Origin: Mycobacterium asiaticum
GTDB lineage: Bacteria; Actinomycetota; Actinomycetes; Mycobacteriales; Mycobacteriaceae
Assembly: GCF_001673365.1 (NCBI RefSeq)
Contig: NZ_LZLS01000097.1
Location: 62,001-126,000 of the forward strand
Length of the DNA stretch: 64,000 nt
Reading direction: 5' to 3'
Within the stretch, counting starts at the first letter, position 1, and the number at the start of each line of letters is the position of its first letter. The notes beneath the pieces are model-generated. The model saw nothing but the letters and a program-made list of their open reading frames with translations, was not told where the DNA came from and did no database searches. The translations under genes and the position numbers were made by a program. Below are positions 35,550 to 43,850 of the stretch, piece after piece.

Positions 35550-37085
35550 CTACCACAGATACACGACGGCATCCTTGCCGCCGGTGCACCTGATCCACGG
35601 ATTGGCGCCGTCGCCCGCGCATTGCATCAAAAAGTTCGTCGTGTTCCTCGGGTCGCAGTCGGCGCCCGGGACGGTGAAGCAGTCGACGGACCCCGGCGAG
35701 GACACGGTGCGTGCTCCGGTGGTGGCATTGCCGTAGGTGTTCCAGTAGGCGTGCAGCACGGCGTTGGCGAAGTAGCACGACGTCGGCGGTGAGCCTCGCC
35801 CGCCGTGGGTCCCGAACCCGGTCGTGCCGAGTTGGAAGCCCTGGTCGCAGCTTTGGTGGCTAGCACTTTGGTCCGGCCCGGTGACCAGCGGCGGCGAAGC
35901 GTTGGCGGGCCGCGACGGGATCGGCTCCGGCGTAGCTGAGGACGGCTCGCCACTGTAGGGCGGAATGGTGGGCGGGACGGTCGCCGTCGGGGCGGCCGGG
36001 GACTCCGACTTTGCCAACATCCCGACGATGATGCCCACCGCCGCGAGGACCAATGCCGCGCTGACGCCGATGGCGACGGGCACCAGCCATCGCCGGGAGG
36101 GTTTTTCTGTAACCGGAGCCGGTACCGCCGGATGCGGCCCGGACGGCGGGAAGGTTTGCGAATAGACCTGCTGGTGCGGTTGGGGTCGAGGCGGCATCGG
36201 TGTCGGCTGCCAGGACACCGGCCGGGTCGGCTCGTCGACCGGATCCACTGCGGTGCGCGCTCCGCTGTGCAGCGCCCGTTCGGCCGCCCGACCGAATGCG
36301 CCGGCGCTGCCGTAGCGGTCGTCGGGCTCCTTGGCCATGCCGCGCACGATCACCTCGTCCAGGGCGTTCGGGATTCGCGGGTTTACCAGGCTGGGCCGCG
36401 GCGGCGGCGACGACAGGTGCGCGGCGACGAACCCGCCCTGGGTTTGGGCGGGAAACGGAAGCTGGCCGGTCAACGACTCGTAGAGCACGCACGCCAGGGA
36501 GTAAATGTCGGCGGCCGGAGTGATTTCCTGGTCGGCGAACCGTTCCGGTGCCATGTAGGCCCATGAGCCGACGCGCATGTTGGCCGCCGTGAGCCGGGTG
36601 TGCTCGCCCATGACCTCGGCGATCCCGAAGTCCACCAGGTACGCGAAGTCAGCCGGGGTGACCAGGATGTTCTGCGGCTTGACGTCGCGGTGCACCAGTC
36701 CGTCGGCGTGCGCGGCATCCAGCGCTGCCGCGATCTGGCTGATGATGGCTACCGCCCGCGCCGGCTCTAGCGGCGCCTTGGCCAGCAGGCTCTCCAAGTC
36801 CTTGCCCCGGACCAGGCGCATGTCGATGAACAGCGAGCCGTCGATCTCGCCGAAGCCGTGGATCGGAATGACGTGCGGTTCTTGCAACGTCGCGGCGGCG
36901 TGGGATTCCCGCTCGAAGCGGGTGCGAAATTTGCGGTCGTGGGCGAACTGACTCTTGATGATCTTGAGGGCGACCGTCCGCCCGATCTGGTTGTCGTAGG
37001 CCTCGTAGACCTCACCCATTCCGCCTTTGCCCAGGACGCCGGTGATCGTGTACTTGCCGAATGTCGTGCCCACCCGCTGATCCAC
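35550..37085 (-). CDS. Transmembrane Ser/Thr protein kinase
   Basis: 511 residues from GTG 37085, chosen because GGGAGG lies six bases upstream and the kinase N-terminus follows directly. Kinase domain 10-270: Gly loop GKGGMGEVY, Lys41, HRD 132-134, DFG 152-154, APE 179-181. Juxtamembrane Pro-rich linker, transmembrane helix about 333-357, and a roughly 150-residue external domain with six Cys (three probable disulfides) ending in DAVVYLW. Most like the PknE/PknJ group; the external domain is not one I recognise. Followed on the same strand by a peptidoglycan-related pair upstream. Confidence 0.9.
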   Translation of the reverse strand: MDQRVGTTFGKYTITGVLGKGGMGEVYEAYDNQIGRTVALKIIKSQFAHDRKFRTRFERESHAAATLQEPHVIPIHGFGEIDGSLFIDMRLVRGKDLESLLAKAPLEPARAVAIISQIAAALDAAHADGLVHRDVKPQNILVTPADFAYLVDFGIAEVMGEHTRLTAANMRVGSWAYMAPERFADQEITPAADIYSLACVLYESLTGQLPFPAQTQGGFVAAHLSSPPPRPSLVNPRIPNALDEVIVRGMAKEPDDRYGSAGAFGRAAERALHSGARTAVDPVDEPTRPVSWQPTPMPPRPQPHQQVYSQTFPPSGPHPAVPAPVTEKPSRRWLVPVAIGVSAALVLAAVGIIVGMLAKSESPAAPTATVPPTIPPYSGEPSSATPEPIPSRPANASPPLVTGPDQSASHQSCDQGFQLGTTGFGTHGGRGSPPTSCYFANAVLHAYWNTYGNATTGARTVSSPGSVDCFTVPGADCDPRNTTNFLMQCAGDGANPWIRCTGGKDAVVYLW

Positions 37086-37137
37086 CGCTAGCCTCCCGTA
37101 CGGATTATGCGGCACTTTCTGTGGAGGTCTAAGTCTT

Positions 37138-37986
37138 TCACTTGCACTGGCCGGACGGCAGCTGGGCAAGGTGCATGCTCAGCCAGGCGGCGGCTTCGTC
37201 CAGGGCGCGCCTGCCGTCTTCGAACGATCCCGACGCGGGTTCAGCGGCGATGGCAACGGCCAGTTTTCCCGATGGCGCGTTGAGAATGCCGAGCTGGCGT
37301 ACCAGGTACCTGCCCGACGGCGACGGACCCCAGCCTCCCTTGAACTGGGCGCCGGTTAGCGTGCCGATGCCCCAACTCTGTTGCGGCGCAATCTGTCCCA
37401 TCAGCGCGAAGATCGGTTCGTTCTGTTTGTTGCAGAACGCGCTTGCGATGAAGCGTGTTTGATTGACCAGCGACCAGATGGTCTGGCCGAATGCGGTGAA
37501 TTCTGGTCGCACTTTGCGGGATTCGACGATCGTGGGGTCGCCGGTTTCCTGCAGGATCTGCTGCACCTTCTGCGCGGCTGTCGAGGGGTCACCGAGTTGT
37601 TGCCAAAGTGCTTCGGCCGCTGCGTTATCGGACTCGGTGATGGCGGCCCTCATCTTGTCGGTGACTTTGTGTTGTTGGCGATAGGCGGCGATTGCCAGCG
37701 GCACCTTGCTGGTCGACCAGGCCGGTCCCTGCTGCCAATCTCCGTAGGTCAGTGGCGCCTCGCTGCTGCCGACCGCGGAGACGGCCAGGCCCATCGAGGC
37801 GTTGAGCCGAGTGGCCAGTTGGATGAATTCCGCCGCCAGATCGGTTGGTGCGTTGGGTGGCGGCGGCGTACTTGGTGGCATAGGCATGGGGTGTGCGGGT
37901 GGCGCGGGGGTATGGCGATAGGCGTAGACGGCGGCAAAGGTCACGATAGCGGCCCCCACCACCAGCGTTGCGAGGACTGCGACCAC
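37138..37986 (-). CDS. Serine beta-lactamase-fold exported protein
   Basis: 282 residues. One N-terminal transmembrane or signal-anchor segment (1-23), a Pro-rich spacer (28-46), then the penicillin-recognising fold with Ser91-x-x-Lys94 (STSK), Ser119-Asp-Asn121 (SDN) and KGG in place of KTG. The order and spacing fit class A beta-lactamase-like proteins. No clear Glu166 equivalent is visible, so it may be a transpeptidase-like or non-hydrolytic homologue. Start 37986 is 10 bases downstream of the amidase stop, suggesting cotranscription. Confidence 0.82.
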   Translation of the reverse strand: MVAVLATLVVGAAIVTFAAVYAYRHTPAPPAHPMPMPPSTPPPPNAPTDLAAEFIQLATRLNASMGLAVSAVGSSEAPLTYGDWQQGPAWSTSKVPLAIAAYRQQHKVTDKMRAAITESDNAAAEALWQQLGDPSTAAQKVQQILQETGDPTIVESRKVRPEFTAFGQTIWSLVNQTRFIASAFCNKQNEPIFALMGQIAPQQSWGIGTLTGAQFKGGWGPSPSGRYLVRQLGILNAPSGKLAVAIAAEPASGSFEDGRRALDEAAAWLSMHLAQLPSGQCK

Positions 37987-37996
37987 TCGTCGGGCG

Positions 37997-38746
37997 CTAA
38001 CCCGCCTTGGCTTGGAGATAGGCGACTATCCCTTGAGTGACGGCGCTCGCGTATCTGGCCCGCCCGTCTGTGCTTTCGATCAGGGCGGCGTCTTCGGCGT
38101 TCTTCATGTTGCCGAGTTCGACGAGGACGGCCGGATATTCGGCGAAATTCAGACCGGCCAGGTCGGCACGGCCGTAGAGGCCGTCGGACCCAATGTAGTT
38201 CGACGGCACGAAACCGGCGCTGATCAGCGCGCCGCGCATCGCGTTGGCGACCTGAACCGAGGGCCCTGATTGGGAGTCGTTGAGTGGCGGGCTCGAGTAG
38301 TTCACGTGGAAGCCGTGCCCGGAGGCGGGGCCACCGTCGGCGTGGATGCTGACAATTGCGTCGGGATGCATCGCGTTGGCTTGCGCGGCGCGGTCGTTGA
38401 TGCACGGACCGGACGAGCTGTCGTTACCGCGGGACAGCTGGGTGTGTACGCCAAGTTGTTCGAGGTTGGCCGCGACCATGGTAGTGACGTCCCAGGTGAA
38501 CGCGTGCTCGGGATAGCCGTCGCCGGCCGCGGTGCCCGAGGTGTTGCACGGCTTGGTGCCGCCGCGGCCGTTGGGCACCTGCTGGTTGATCGACGCGTCG
38601 GCGACGCCGTTGTGGCCCGGGTCGAGGAAGACGCTCATTCCGGCAATGCCGGCGGCTGTGGCACGCGGTGAGGTGCCGATTGCGACGAAAGCTGCCGCTG
38701 CTGCGGCGGCGCATTTCAGCACGTCGCGCCTGGAAAATCGACTCAC
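37997..38746 (-). CDS. N-acetylmuramoyl-L-alanine amidase, Ami1-like
   Basis: 249 residues from GTG 38746. Twin-arginine signal SRFSRRDVLK then a hydrophobic core suggests Tat export. The Amidase_3 zinc site is complete: His45 (DPGHNG), Glu80 (GYPEH), His135 (SIHADGG); catalytic Glu210 (LVELGNMKN). Two Cys (67 and 115) match the disulfide of M. tuberculosis Rv3717. Cleaves the lactyl-amide bond of peptidoglycan stems. Lies with a beta-lactamase-fold gene between two kinase genes. Confidence 0.92.
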   Translation of the reverse strand: MSRFSRRDVLKCAAAAAAAFVAIGTSPRATAAGIAGMSVFLDPGHNGVADASINQQVPNGRGGTKPCNTSGTAAGDGYPEHAFTWDVTTMVAANLEQLGVHTQLSRGNDSSSGPCINDRAAQANAMHPDAIVSIHADGGPASGHGFHVNYSSPPLNDSQSGPSVQVANAMRGALISAGFVPSNYIGSDGLYGRADLAGLNFAEYPAVLVELGNMKNAEDAALIESTDGRARYASAVTQGIVAYLQAKAG

Positions 38747-38897
38747 CGCGCGATGGTAACAATCTGGCCGGATGGCCTGCCCCTCACGTGCCCGCCGACT
38801 GTGCATGCTGCGACGCATCGCAGCCTGTCGCGTCGCCAGATACGCAGTCGCCGATAGGCCCGGGCGGAGTGCCCGGCTGGCGTGCTAAGACCGAGGT

Positions 38898-39311
38898 ATG
38901 CGAATACTCCTGTCCGCGCTGATCGCGACGACCGCCGCCCTCGCCTTTCCCGCCACCGCGCACGCGGACTCAAAGTATTTCAAGTCTCCGTCCAACAACA
39001 TCTTCTGCGTGATCGACGTCGACGGAGCCGCATGCGACATCCGGGAGTACACCTACACCCCACCCCCGCCCCCGGAGTGCGCACAACACATCTCCTGGGG
39101 CAGCCGGTTCACCCTGGCCCCTGGCAAACCGGGCACCATCGAGTGCCACGGGGACACCCTGGAACTCCCAGGCGAACCGACCCTTAACTACGGCCAGACC
39201 ATCTCGGCCGGCAGCCTCACTTGTGCCAGTGAGCAGTCGGGGATGAGATGCACCGATAGCCGCAGCGGGCACTTCTTCAGTGTGTCCCGGGATGCCTTCA
39301 AACTCGGTTAG
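38898..39311 (+). CDS. Small secreted Cys-rich protein (DUF6636-like)
   Basis: 137 residues. Signal peptide 1-23 (cleavage near AHA-DS), then SKYFKSPSNNIFCVID, a typical opening of DUF6636 proteins, with six Cys (FC, AC, EC, EC, TC, RC) for three disulfides. ATG preceded by GAGGT. Divergent from the amidase; 150 bases lie between. Function unknown. Confidence 0.78.
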   Translation: MRILLSALIATTAALAFPATAHADSKYFKSPSNNIFCVIDVDGAACDIREYTYTPPPPPECAQHISWGSRFTLAPGKPGTIECHGDTLELPGEPTLNYGQTISAGSLTCASEQSGMRCTDSRSGHFFSVSRDAFKLG

Positions 39312-39801
39312 CCGCAAGCACGCCGTTCTGGCTGTTGGTGCCGCGGCGCTGTCGATGGTGTTGCTAGTGCGAAAGTTTCGGCACCATCGACAGTTGCTGC
39401 TCGAAAACAGTTCCTTTCGCACGCTGCTGAAAACTTACAACGCGGTGACCCGTAGCAGTTCGGGTAAACCGCTGTCGACCGTTGGACTGCTCACCCATGT
39501 GGGCCGCCACAGTGGGCGCAGCTACCAAACCTCGGTGGGCGTGAACGCCTACGGCGACGGTTTCTTGGTGCCGTTGACCTACGGGCCTACCACGGACTGG
39601 TGCCGCAACCTGGTGGCCGCCGGTGGCGGCGCGCTGACCTGGAAGGGACAGACCTATCAGCTGGAGCGTCCCGAGATCGTTTCCGGGGCCGAACCATTGC
39701 GCTCGTGGCCGATGAGGACGCGAATCATGCTGCAATTAGCCGGAATCGACGAATTCGTCTGGCTGCACAAGAGCCAGTCACAATTCCAAATGAAGCCGTA
39801 G
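39292..39801 (+). CDS. F420-dependent nitroreductase-family protein (Ddn-like)
   Basis: 169 residues from ATG 39292, overlapping the previous gene by 20 bases. The split-barrel signature TVGLLTHVGRHSGRSYQTSV followed by DGFLVPLTYG and DWCRNLVAAGGG matches F420H2-dependent quinone reductase/nitroreductase proteins (Ddn family). The N-terminal hydrophobic stretch (about 8-25) suggests membrane association, as in Ddn. Physiological substrate is likely a quinone. Confidence 0.87.
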   Translation: MPSNSVSRKHAVLAVGAAALSMVLLVRKFRHHRQLLLENSSFRTLLKTYNAVTRSSSGKPLSTVGLLTHVGRHSGRSYQTSVGVNAYGDGFLVPLTYGPTTDWCRNLVAAGGGALTWKGQTYQLERPEIVSGAEPLRSWPMRTRIMLQLAGIDEFVWLHKSQSQFQMKP

Positions 39802-40071
39802 TGCATCGTCGAGCGCTGAAAGCTCGGCGAGCGAGACTTTGCCGATCCTGGCAGGTCCAGTGTTGTTGAGTAGCGCGACCAGTGTGGCGGAGGGCGGTGT
39901 GACGTTCGGACGCCATCCTGGAAAGCCTTGCCCGCGCGCGGATGCCACGTGTACGCGTCGCACCGATAGCAGGTACCGATGCGGGAAGTACTGCGGTCCA
40001 GCAACTCTGAGCGCCGCAGGGGTTGCGCTGCCCGATTCGGCTGGCTCAGCAAAGCGGTGCTCGATGGCCAT
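39778..40071 (-). pseudogene. Possible decayed MazF/PemK-type toxin fragment
   Basis: The only stretch over 300 bases without a clear gene is 39802-40139. On the minus strand a 97-codon frame ends GPARIGKVSLAEL...DDALRLHLEL, resembling the C-terminal strand and helix of MazF toxins (RIG-L...L-VD-ALR-L). The N-terminal part lacks the expected first strands and the active-site region, and no antitoxin gene is adjacent, so if related at all it is a remnant. The rest of the interval shows nothing else apart from the kinase leader. Confidence 0.3.
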
Positions 40072-40139
40072 TCTGGCTTGATCGGACTCGCTGAGGGTAT
40101 CGTCTGCCCTGGTAATGGCGGTTTCTATTGGAGGGTTTG

Positions 40140-42212
40140 TTGCAGGACACGTCGTTCGGTAAATACCGGCTTATCGAATTGATGGGCCGCGGCGGTATGG
40201 GCGAGGTTTGGCGCGCCTACGACGCTGACACCGACCGGATCGTCGCGCTCAAGATCCTGCCTGCCGCCGTCTCCAACGACGAGGTGTTCCAGCAGCGCTT
40301 CCGCCGTGAAGCCCATGCGACCGCGCGACTGAACAACCCGCATCTGATCCCCATCCACACCTACGGCGAAATCGGTGGGCGACTGTATGTGGACATGCGC
40401 CTGATCGAGGGACGCGACCTACAAGCCGAACTAAGCCACGGACCCATGCCGGCCGGTCGGGCGGTAGGCATCATCGAACAGGTTGCCAAGGGTCTGCACT
40501 CCGCGCACCGCGACGGACTGCTGCACCGGGACGTCAAGCCGTCCAACATCTTGATCGACGGCGACGACTTCGCCTATCTGATCGATTTCGGAATCGCGCG
40601 TGCGGCCGACGACCTGCACTTGACCGCCACCGGCAATTTCGTCGGGACTTATCACTACATGGCGCCGGAGCGATTTACCGCGGCCTCCATCGATGCCCGT
40701 TCGGACATCTACTCGTTGACTTGCGTGCTGTACGAGTGTCTTACCGCGCAGTCACCGTTTCCTGGTGAGACGCTGCAGCAACAGATCACCGGCCACCGCA
40801 CCGCGCCGCCGCCACGGCCCTCGAGCACCAATCCCGGACTGCCAGGGGAATTGGACGACGTCATCGCGCGAGGCATGGCCAAGCACCCCGAAGCCCGCTA
40901 CGACACCGCCGTGGAGTTGGCCCGCGCCGCCCAGGACGCCCTGGCCTCGCCCGCGCCGCAAACACTCCGGATACAGGCGCCCGGCTACGACTACGGCGTC
41001 CGCCCCGACACCCGTCGTCAGTCCCACCCTTCGTCCCCCACGCAGCCACCGCTGCAGCGCACATCCGCGCCGCCGCCACAGCGCACCTCCGCGCCACCAC
41101 CGCAACGCCCACCGGCGCCCCCACCGCAACGCACCTCAGCGCCACCGCCGCAGCGCACCTCCGCGCCACCGCCACAGCGCCCTTCCACACCGCCGCCCCC
41201 GCAGCAGCCACCCCGGCTCCCCTCGCATCCCGAGGCATCGCCGCAGCAGGATCACCAACCGACGATGGCGCGACCGCTGCCCGCGTTCTCCACCTCAGGA
41301 CCTCCGGAGCCCCCGGCATCGCGAACGACCCAGCCCCCACCGCCGCCGTCGCCGCCCTGGTGGCGCCGCAAGGCCGTCGCCATCGCGGGCGCCATCACCG
41401 TGATCACGGCGGTGGTGCTGGCCATCGTGGTTTTCACCAGCAGTAGTGGCCCCAAGGGTGACGAATACGAGCAGGTCACGCTGCCCTTCGTCGGGCTGAA
41501 CAACCCGCAGGGCCTCTCGGTCGACAGCGGCGGCACGGTGTATGTCGCCGACACCCCGAAGAATCGGATTCTGGCGCTGTTCGCGGGCTCGAACAGCCCC
41601 GTCGTGCTGCCCTTCGACGGGCTGAACTATCCGACGGGGGTGACGGCCGACAAGACCGGCACCGTCTACGTCAACGACGCCGGAAACAAGCGGGTGCTGG
41701 TCCTTCGGTCGGGCAAGCAGGAGGTACTGCCCTTTACCGATCTCGAGAACCCGACCGGGCTGTCGGTGGATGGCAGTTTCACCGTGTACGTCACCGACAC
41801 CGCCAAGAACCGCGTGGTCGCACTCGCCAAAGGGTCGAATGCTCAGACCGAGATCCCGTTTACCGGACTCAATGCACCCACCGGCCTGGTGGTGAACGGC
41901 TCTGGGACGGTCTACGTGTCCGACGGCGGCAACAACCGGGTGCTGATGTTGCCTATGGACACTAAAAAGCAAGTGCCACTGCCATTTACGGGCCTCAATA
42001 AACCCGGCGGTGTCACGTTGGACAGCCAGGGCAACGTGTACGTCACCGACACCGGAAACAGCAGGACGCTTAAACTCCCCGCCGGATCGTCGACGCAGGA
42101 GGAGTTGCACTTCACCGGTTTGGACAATCCGTGGGGCCTGGCTGTCGACAACGTCGGGACCGTCTATGTCGGTGGCCGCAACAATCAGATTGTCGCGCTG
42201 AAGCGGAAGTAG
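40140..42212 (+). CDS. PknD-like Ser/Thr kinase with NHL beta-propeller sensor
   Basis: 690 residues from TTG 40140; GGAGGG at 40130-40135 supports it, while TTG 40137 or 40128 are alternatives. Kinase domain 8-275 (Gly loop GRGGMGEVW, Lys38, HRDVKPSN, DFG), then a Pro-rich linker containing six 8-residue repeats, a transmembrane helix (about 410-435) and six NHL blades with the recurring GTVYVxD strand and LPFxGLxxPxG turn. This is the architecture of PknD, an extracellular sensor kinase. The propeller would face the periplasm and bind an unknown ligand or peptidoglycan. Confidence 0.92.
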   Translation: MQDTSFGKYRLIELMGRGGMGEVWRAYDADTDRIVALKILPAAVSNDEVFQQRFRREAHATARLNNPHLIPIHTYGEIGGRLYVDMRLIEGRDLQAELSHGPMPAGRAVGIIEQVAKGLHSAHRDGLLHRDVKPSNILIDGDDFAYLIDFGIARAADDLHLTATGNFVGTYHYMAPERFTAASIDARSDIYSLTCVLYECLTAQSPFPGETLQQQITGHRTAPPPRPSSTNPGLPGELDDVIARGMAKHPEARYDTAVELARAAQDALASPAPQTLRIQAPGYDYGVRPDTRRQSHPSSPTQPPLQRTSAPPPQRTSAPPPQRPPAPPPQRTSAPPPQRTSAPPPQRPSTPPPPQQPPRLPSHPEASPQQDHQPTMARPLPAFSTSGPPEPPASRTTQPPPPPSPPWWRRKAVAIAGAITVITAVVLAIVVFTSSSGPKGDEYEQVTLPFVGLNNPQGLSVDSGGTVYVADTPKNRILALFAGSNSPVVLPFDGLNYPTGVTADKTGTVYVNDAGNKRVLVLRSGKQEVLPFTDLENPTGLSVDGSFTVYVTDTAKNRVVALAKGSNAQTEIPFTGLNAPTGLVVNGSGTVYVSDGGNNRVLMLPMDTKKQVPLPFTGLNKPGGVTLDSQGNVYVTDTGNSRTLKLPAGSSTQEELHFTGLDNPWGLAVDNVGTVYVGGRNNQIVALKRK
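41058..41201. repeat. Six 24-bp tandem repeats in the PknD-like linker
   Basis: Six in-frame 24-base units (41058, 41082, 41106, 41130, 41154 and 41178 starts) coding RTSAPPPQ or the variants RPPAPPPQ and RPSTPPPP. They lengthen the segment between kinase and membrane, so repeat number would set the tether length. Confidence 0.9.
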
Positions 42213-42287
42213 GCGAGTCTGCCAATATCGGCCCGGCCGGGTGTCCGACCCCCGTTGCACACTGACGAACGGAGGAAGGCAAGGCGC

Positions 42288-42509
42288 ATGAAGTCACTCG
42301 TCGGTGGAACCTTTGGCAAATACGAAGTCTCGGGCGATTGGCCGACCTTCTCCGAGTCGAACTATTGGGTGACGGTCGCGGGTGACACCTACAGCAACTC
42401 TGCGGGCGCGCTGGTGTGGTGCAAGAGCAAAGGATTCGATCGGGATCATTGCATCGCCAAGATTGTCAGCACCACGCATCCGGTCGCGGGCAGCACGGCC
42501 TACAACTGA
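42288..42509 (+). CDS. Small protein of unknown function
   Basis: 73 residues from ATG 42288, with GGAGG and AAGG upstream. Sequence MKSLVGGTFGKYEVSGDWP resembles the first beta strand of the neighbouring kinases (GTTFGKYTITG), but there is no glycine loop or catalytic residue. Two Cys (WCKSKG, HCIAK). Ends 5 bases before the stop of the convergent nuclease gene. Possibly a small secreted or partner protein; no signal peptide. Confidence 0.55.
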   Translation: MKSLVGGTFGKYEVSGDWPTFSESNYWVTVAGDTYSNSAGALVWCKSKGFDRDHCIAKIVSTTHPVAGSTAYN

Positions 42510-42513
42510 TACC

Positions 42514-43254
42514 TCAACTCGGGCAATTACTTTCAGCCACCGACTTGTCTTTTTCGGTGATCGCCAGTTGATATTTGGCGGCAACGCCGAGGTAGATCTC
42601 GAGGTACCGACAAGTGAATTGGCGGTTTGGCGGCAGCCAGCCGCTCGGGCCGCTGTCGGACTTGTGACCGTTTTCGGCGCCGGAGACGGCGAGCAGGTTC
42701 TCCGTGTCGTTGGCGAACTGTAGACGCCGGTCGTAGGCCCATCGCGCCGCACCGGCATCCCAGGCCCGTGCGAGCGGATAGACATGGTCGATCTCGATCT
42801 TGTCTTTGGCCGGCACACCGAATGTGAGGGTGGCACCGGTGTAGGGATCGTGGAGCACGCCGGCGATCACCTTGCAGTCCCTGGTGCCGGGCTTGAAGAC
42901 GACGTTGGTCAATTGCGCGGCGAGCACCCGGTTGCGGGTATCGCAGCCGGTTCGTTGCGTGTCAGCCCAGGCGGGTCCGAAGACGCAGCCCTTGCCCGCT
43001 TTGCAGCTGCGCTGGTAGCCGGGCACATTCGGCAATTGCGCCACGACCGGTACCGAGTTCACCAGTTGCGCAATGTGGCCGGACTGCTCGGACCTTGACG
43101 GTGCAGGCAGCGAGGTCGACGACACGATGCGCGGTGGGGCGGCGACGGGAGCCGCGCAGCCGACGATGCTGGCAAGTACCACCGAAAGGGTCGCTAATGC
43201 CGTCGCTACGGCCTTGGTATAGCTCACGCGAAGACCGCCCGCATCTTGCGCCAT
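42514..43254 (-). CDS. Secreted lipoprotein nuclease (HNH/DUF1524)
   Basis: 246 residues from ATG 43254. Signal peptide with lipobox IVGC, so Cys33 would be lipidated and the protein surface-anchored. The C-terminal domain has the His-Asn nuclease signature: EIDHVYPLARAW...RLQFANDTENLLAVSGAENGHKSDSGPSGWLPP, as in DUF1524/GmrSD C-terminal nucleases and secreted HNH proteins. Four or more Cys likely form disulfides. It lies 20 bases beyond the TerD gene on the same strand, so it may end the Ter operon. Confidence 0.82.
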   Translation of the reverse strand: MAQDAGGLRVSYTKAVATALATLSVVLASIVGCAAPVAAPPRIVSSTSLPAPSRSEQSGHIAQLVNSVPVVAQLPNVPGYQRSCKAGKGCVFGPAWADTQRTGCDTRNRVLAAQLTNVVFKPGTRDCKVIAGVLHDPYTGATLTFGVPAKDKIEIDHVYPLARAWDAGAARWAYDRRLQFANDTENLLAVSGAENGHKSDSGPSGWLPPNRQFTCRYLEIYLGVAAKYQLAITEKDKSVAESNCPS

Positions 43255-43274
43255 CTTCTCCCCCACCGGCGCGT

Positions 43275-43850
43275 TCAGAGGAACTGGCGGACCGCAGGTT
43301 CCAAGTCGTGGAACGTGCGGCCGTTGGCGATCGCGCCGATGGCAGTCATGGACCAGGTGTTGCCATCGCGTGTCACCTTGGCCATGATCTGCGCGTTGTG
43401 GGTACCCGAGCCGGTCAGCACGTAGCGCGCGATCTCAGCCTCGTTGGTGCTGTCCACCAACCGGCAGGTGGCGTTCTCGATCTGGGAAAAGTCTTGGCCG
43501 GTAAATGAATTGACGACGAACACCAATGTGGCGACCTTGGGGCTCAGCGCCTGCAGGTCGACGATGATCGACTCGTCATCGCCCTCCCCCGCGCCGGTGC
43601 GGTTGTCGCCGGTGTGCACGACGGTGCCGTCCTTACTGCGCAACTGCATAAACCACACCGCGTCGACGAGCTTTCCCGCGCGGTCATACAACAAACAGGA
43701 CGCGTCCAGGTCGATGTCCTGTGACTTCGAGCGGAACAGACCGCGCTTCTTCACCGCGTCCCAGCCCAGTCCCATCCGCACCTGGATCAACGTGCCGCCG
43801 CCGGACTTGACCATCGAGATACGTTGTCCTTTAGTGAGATTCACTGACAT
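43275..43850 (-). CDS. TerD-family calcium-binding stress protein
   Basis: 191 residues from ATG 43850. TerD fold with both metal-site motifs: DIDLDAS (acidic) and HTGDNRTGAGEGDDE. Starts with MSVNLTKGQRISM, typical of the family. The start overlaps the HAD gene stop by 10 bases, making it the last coupled gene of the six-gene operon. Binds Ca2+ in characterised homologues; proposed to act at the membrane with TerC. Confidence 0.93.
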   Translation of the reverse strand: MSVNLTKGQRISMVKSGGGTLIQVRMGLGWDAVKKRGLFRSKSQDIDLDASCLLYDRAGKLVDAVWFMQLRSKDGTVVHTGDNRTGAGEGDDESIIVDLQALSPKVATLVFVVNSFTGQDFSQIENATCRLVDSTNEAEIARYVLTGSGTHNAQIMAKVTRDGNTWSMTAIGAIANGRTFHDLEPAVRQFL

